Under the pieces are notes generated by a model. It was given only the letters and a program-made list of their open reading frames with translations, ran no database searches and had not been told where the DNA came from. From contig CAYLXL010000050.1 in assembly GCA_964387745.1 (NCBI GenBank), positions 1-13,656 on the forward strand: 13,656 nt of DNA. The letters run 5' to 3'. This DNA comes from JAGOUU01 sp964387745. GTDB lineage: Bacteria; Pseudomonadota; Gammaproteobacteria; JAGOUU01. How positions within the stretch are numbered: the first letter of the stretch is position 1; each line of letters starts with the position of its first letter. A program made the translations under genes and the position numbers. Of the stretch, positions 11,001 to 13,656 are shown one piece after another.

Positions 11001-13656
11001 GTCACTGCTGCTGTGACTTGAATACCGTTGTTTACATTATCGAAAATATTGGTATCTACATTAATATTGTTAGCGTTTATTAGTTGTACAGCGGTGCCGG
11101 CAGAATCGTGAAGATAGTTGTAATTCACTTGTACACTGCTTGAGCTCGAATCTGAGACATGAATCAAGCTAGTGGAGGCTCTTTGAATATCATTGTATGA
11201 GATGTTGCAATTACTGGCATTTGTTACATTAACAGCACGGGCAAAAATATTGCCAGCATCGATGATATTATAATAAACTCCGGAAGATGCACCAGTTATC
11301 TCAAGCATACTGGTGGCAACAGTTAAGTTATCCGAGGTTATCGTATTGTATCTAATCTGATTGCCTGCGCTACCACTATTAGTGATTGCTACTACGGAAT
11401 TACCACCGTTCAATATATTGTTATAAACAGAATTACTACCACCAGTCCCAGCAATATGTATTGCATACTCAGTACCAACGCCGTCATTACGTCCGTGAAT
11501 ATAATTACTTTCAAGAAAATTGCCTCCTCCTGATCCATCGATTAAAATTGCACTAGTACCATAGTTAGATAATTCTATGCCTTTTAATTGAGAGAGATTA
11601 GATCCAGTGGTAAAATTGAGCAGAGTAATGTAATTTGAGGAAGTAATATTAATTAATGGATCTGTGGTATTCGTCAATGTGCTGCCAAGACTTGGGCTTG
11701 AACCAATTGCGTAAGCAAGTGGTGTTGAATACCCTGGGGCAGTCGTGCCATCGATAGTAACTCTGCCAGTTATGGTTAAAGTGGTTGCTATATTGATCGT
11801 ACCCTTTACACCAAATCTAATTGTCTCAGTACCTGCAGTATTATTACTAGCTATAATAGCTTCACGTAATGAGATCACACCATCGCTACCCCTGTTAGCA
11901 AGTAGTGCTGCAAGGCTGGTTGTTGTACCATCATTCACATCTGATAAGGTGTTAACAATTAAACCAGTAGCAGTATAGCCTGTTAACGCAACTGCTGCAG
12001 AAACTTCAGAAGTATCACCGGTACTGCTTCTCGCAATGGCAGTTATATTTGTACCAGCTAGGATAGGGAAAGAGGATGTAGGCACACTAAAGTTAATAGT
12101 GCCTGTATTAGCTGCGACTGTGATAGTTTGACTACCTAAATATTGCTCAGCGCCAGTACTGCCGGCATAAAACTCGACAGTAAATGTTCCGTTAGCAGTA
12201 CTCAAAGTCCCAGCTATAACAATGTTTCCACCTGTTATTGACGCAGAGCTTAATACCGGAAAATTCTGCAAATTATTTGCACCAGTATCAGGATCGGTAG
12301 CACCGTCGTTAGCAGTGGCGCCATTAGCACCAAGATCGATTGCTAAAGTTACAGCATAAATTGAATTACCAGAAATAGTATTCAATGTGCCGGCGGCTAT
12401 TTGCACACCTTCAGTAAGCGAATACATGATGTTGCCTTGATTACTACCAGGACCACCTATAATCGCAGAGGTCATTGACGTGGCATTTATCCCTGTAGAG
12501 GTACCGAATCCATCACGAAGTGTATTGCTATAAAAACCAAGTCCGGTGCTACTAGAATTAACTTGTATTTGATTAGTATTATGATGAATGACATTGCCAA
12601 TAAGTTGGCTTGGATTCGTCGGTCCAGTGATTATAAAACCATTGGTGTTAACGCTGCCACCATCAATTTCGTTGTAGTAAAACTGGCCATCACCCGATGC
12701 TGAAATACCAACATTGCTACTGGCAATTCCATCAGCAGTGATAGTATTGAATGATACACGATTATCTGTATTCCCAGAGCTAGTGACTATACCAGCATCA
12801 CCACCAGTAATAATATTGTTTTTAATAACGTGATTATCACCTGTGCTGGCAAGCTCAATAGCATTTTCTGTGCCAACTCCATTATTTCTGCCATGGATAT
12901 AGTTATCCTGAATGGTAATGGAATTATCAGCAGTGTTAACATAAATGGCACGGTTTCCAAAGTTAGAAATCTCTAGGCCTTGTAATAGGGAATTAGCTGA
13001 GCCAGTACCAAAAGTAAAAAAAGCGCTCAGATAACTGCTAGATGTAATATGAATTTTTGGCCCAGTAGTGCTAACAGTACTACCAGCGCTCATGCCACTT
13101 GGAAGATTCGCAGCTCGTAGGGCATTTGTGTTATAAACTGTCATAAATGCATTTAAATCAAAACTACCTGGCAAAGCACCTGGCGCCCCATAGCTAGAAG
13201 CCGTTGAACCATCAATAGTTAATTGTTGCGTAATTGTTGGTAGCGCTGCGCTAAGATTAATAGTTCCGCTAAGCCCGGTAAAGTTAATAGTATCAGCACC
13301 CAGTGTGTTATTAGCAGCAGTGATTGCTTCTCGAAGTGATATACCATCACCACCATTACTGCCAAGTAATGCTGTAATACTAGAAGTATCACCATTAGAT
13401 AAATCATTGAGATTAGTAACAGTTATAGTAGCAAGCAGCCCTTGATAGTTTGCTTGAACGGTAGTATTAAAAGCAGCTTTGGCTGTAATTTGTCCGTGGT
13501 TAACTTCTAATACCCAGTTACCACCCATGCCGGCATTACCAGTTAAGTCAGAGCTCGCTGCTATATCAACATTAATAATACTATGTAAATCAGTAACAAA
13601 TTTTTGTCCTTCGGCGCCTTCAGCAACGTTACAGCCATAGAATAAGATATCAGCAT
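5055..13656 (-). CDS. Giant DUF4347 / CSLREA beta-helix repeat surface protein, N-terminal-side part (partial; same gene as 1-5044)
   Basis: The frame is open for 2,866 codons from the window edge (first full codon 13654-13652) to the N gap, so the start lies outside. The ATG at 13528 is inside the DUF4347 domain (NAGMGGNWVLEV) and is not the start. Domains in order, counting from the window edge: end of DUF4347 (residues 1-55), a short linker, then modules M1-M5 and most of M6, each with a CSLREA motif, beta-helix rungs and a beta-sandwich-like linker. The composition is Thr/Ser/Asn/Gly/Ala-rich with few Lys or Glu. By eye I find only two Cys (13631-13633 and 11207-11209). From the family, such proteins are exported and act outside the cell, usually as adhesins or matrix components, and type I secretion is common for DUF4347 proteins. 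No ligand or enzyme activity can be named. The TAG at 5006-5008 that closes this frame arises only because the ten N shift the phase. The gene continues in 1-5044. Confidence 0.93.
5721..5820 (-). repeat. Near-identical direct repeat, copy in M6 (partner 2770-2869)
   Basis: Partner of 2770-2869, with 4 mismatches in 100 bases and no indel. It lies on the 5' side (in the gene's direction) of the N gap in the same module. Repeats of this identity can bridge or collapse in short-read assemblies. Confidence 0.9.
6002..7375 (-). repeat. Module M5: short-class A-type CSLREA beta-helix with beta-type linker (first half of super-repeat copy 1)
   Basis: Begins LISSTLSNVVDGDTSSLAAL, with a variant motif ISMREAI (Met for Leu) at 7288-7268. 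The helix is of the short class (about 988 nt) without the IIGG rung. It includes the ALPNNFDLDTYI / RAANLPDYVNSG insert, ITLQDNYIHSRNNGVGSEYG, VIKNNILEGGNSAIAYT and YLYFNNIDGGSVYGTG. It aligns almost without indels to M7 at an offset of 2,954 bases between motifs. The linker (about 6387-6002) is beta-type: ADLYLGSTTVTTSSNNASFT, then LLPGQNITATATNTATGETS. Confidence 0.9.
7376..8962 (-). repeat. Module M4: long-class B-type CSLREA beta-helix with alpha-type linker
   Basis: Begins IFVTTLADTLGGTTTSLATL, with ISLREAI at 8875-8855, followed by the B-type TAANAGSGTLTIKF. The ALPNNFDLSTF / RAANLPGYLDAGST insert is present. The rungs include ITIQDNYIHVTNVN, VIKNNLMTNGVG, the VIIGGTGNYQGNEFYNNTKG rung (about 8035-7970) and ISGNYFHDNS. 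One of only two tryptophans I noticed lies here (GPTSWSISN). The linker (about 7765-7376) is alpha-type (EQYLGSTTVVVTGNNGSFNF), nearly identical to that of M6. Its helix length (about 1,197 nt) provides the yardstick for estimating the missing bases in M6. Confidence 0.9.
8963..10573 (-). repeat. Module M3: long-class CSLREA beta-helix with beta-type linker
   Basis: Begins VTVNTFNDVVDGDTTNLATL, with ISLREAI at 10486-10466. The start resembles the A-type modules (DVVDGDTxxLAxL), but the strand after the motif (SSALPTLTQ) resembles the B type, so this CSLREA region looks hybrid. The NFDL insert is present but diverged (VDVNTFINNNPTAVERAANL). The long helix (about 1,221 nt) has the YIIGGTNSNQGNEFYSLIDS rung at about 9640-9575 and ISGNFFHDN after it. 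The linker (about 9352-8963) is beta-type: ELYLGSTTVTTAANNGSFSY, then QMFPGNFITATATRV, and it hands over to TIFVTTLADT of M4. Confidence 0.9.
10574..11962 (-). repeat. Module M2: short-class CSLREA beta-helix and atypical linker
   Basis: Begins LIVNTLSDVNDGTTTSLAA, with ISLREAI at 11875-11855. The helix is of the short class (about 1,007 nt). It lacks the IIGG-type rung and also lacks the ALPxNFDL / RAANLP insert, having SPSLGSTLTNTTDPLINITS there instead. It contains one of the two cysteines I see in the whole protein (NASNCNISYNDI, codon 11209-11207). Its junction is degenerate (ELGTDGPTANDLNDVDTGVH). Its linker (about 10955-10574; YVYLGATTVVVTSNNGSF, then SIDASVSEMS) belongs to neither of the two common linker types. 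Role presumed to be the same as in the other modules: a rigid helical spacer or binding surface. Confidence 0.88.
11963..13426 (-). repeat. Module M1: CSLREA motif, beta-helix and linker domain
   Basis: The module starts at ITVTNLNDLSNGDTSSI and carries ISLREAI at 13342-13322, the first of nine CSLREA motifs. It then has the IDGST strand, an ALPGSFDLNAF / RAANLPSGM insert, and rungs such as ITIQDNYIHGRNNGVG and VIKNNIITGGDAG. Near its end is an IIGGPGSNQGNIMYSL rung but not the following SGNxFHDN rungs, making its helix intermediate in length (about 1,075 nt). The linker domain (about 12350-11963) reads GAEQYLGSQTITVAANTG. This linker is much closer to that of M8 than to its neighbours. The CSLREA region is the most divergent of the full-length modules, fitting an N-terminal position. 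Confidence 0.9.
12090..12154 (-). repeat. Linker segment shared between M1 and M8 (partner 1564-1628)
   Basis: This 65-base stretch of the M1 linker matches 1564-1628 in the M8 linker with 4 mismatches and no indel, at an offset of 10,526. It encodes GAEQYLGSQTITVAANTGTI and adjoining residues. The corresponding linkers of M4 and M6 differ at many positions, so the distant pair is closer than physical neighbours. Confidence 0.88.
13490..13656 (-). other. DUF4347 domain, C-terminal portion
   Basis: The first 55 or so residues in the window read ADILFYGCNVAEGAEGQKFV, then a segment with DLHSIINVDIAAS, then SSDLTGNAGMGGNWVLEV. This is the characteristic end of DUF4347, a domain of roughly 160 residues found at or near the N-terminus of very large bacterial surface proteins. 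The usual histidine-containing first half (an HIISHG-type block in the family, from memory) would be encoded beyond 13656. The YGCN cysteine, with that upstream His-Gly, resembles the His/Cys arrangement of caspase-like CHAT domains, but activity is not established. The domain tells us that the true N-terminus is probably within a few hundred codons upstream of the window. It is joined to the first beta-helix module by about 20 residues (13489-13427). Confidence 0.85.

Noticed and set aside
13219..13407. Minus-strand frame of 62 codons in another phase
   Set aside because: Overlaps the CSLREA motif of M1, where the true frame gives ISLREAI. No independent support.
13526..13528. ATG as the gene start
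   Set aside because: The same frame runs upstream to the window edge with clear DUF4347 sequence (YGCNVAEG, SSDLTGNAG), so this Met is internal.
1..13656. Mobile element, CRISPR array or phase-variable tract as the source of the repeats
   Set aside because: The repeats are in-frame protein modules. I saw no terminal inverted repeats, transposase motifs, short regularly spaced palindromic repeats or long mono-/dinucleotide tracts.

Overview
The window lies entirely inside one very long gene on the minus strand. Reading from 13656 down to 1, the frame is open from edge to edge, apart from a run of ten N at 5045-5054. Neither the start nor the stop of the gene is present. About 4,546 codons are visible: 2,866 on the high-coordinate side of the gap and 1,680 on the low side. 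The product is a giant, Thr/Ser/Asn/Gly-rich, almost cysteine-free repeat protein of the kind exported to the bacterial cell surface. No RNA gene, mobile element, CRISPR array, promoter, ribosome binding site or terminator could be supported, and none is expected inside one open frame.

Layout in the direction of translation. The window opens in the last part of a DUF4347-type N-terminal domain (13656-13490), recognisable from the YGCNVAEG and GGNWVLEV blocks. Nine consecutive modules follow (M1 to M9, 13426-546). Each begins with a CSLREA-type motif (ISLREAI and variants). It continues through a stretch of Asn/Gly-rich parallel beta-helix rungs (NNIITGG, YNDIDGG, NTISGN and the like) and an Asp-rich junction (AIDLGANGATAND, DPDTGAN, LQNFPVL). 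It ends with a roughly 100-residue beta-sandwich-like domain with conserved GTLN, YLGS and ITATA elements. Two tandem-95/cadherin-like repeats with EDTP, VLTND and YTPNADFHGSDSFTY motifs occupy 545-3, and a third starts at the window edge.

The modules are not a simple tandem array. M5+M6 and M7+M8 form a two-module super-repeat of about 2.95 kb. Within it, a short helix with one linker type alternates with a long helix carrying the other linker type. Some segments are about 96% identical between copies. M1 and M8, more than 10 kb apart, share an almost identical linker stretch. This points to segmental duplication plus gene conversion. The ten-N gap falls in a conserved IIGG-type rung of M6. 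It causes an apparent frameshift and false stop, which are best read as assembly artefacts.

The organism is probably a Gram-negative bacterium with moderately AT-rich DNA. DUF4347, CSLREA helices and tandem-95 repeats together are typical of giant type I-secreted or otherwise surface-exposed adhesin-like proteins of proteobacteria, often aquatic gammaproteobacteria. That placement is an inference. No export machinery, RTX C-terminus or neighbouring gene is visible to confirm it.
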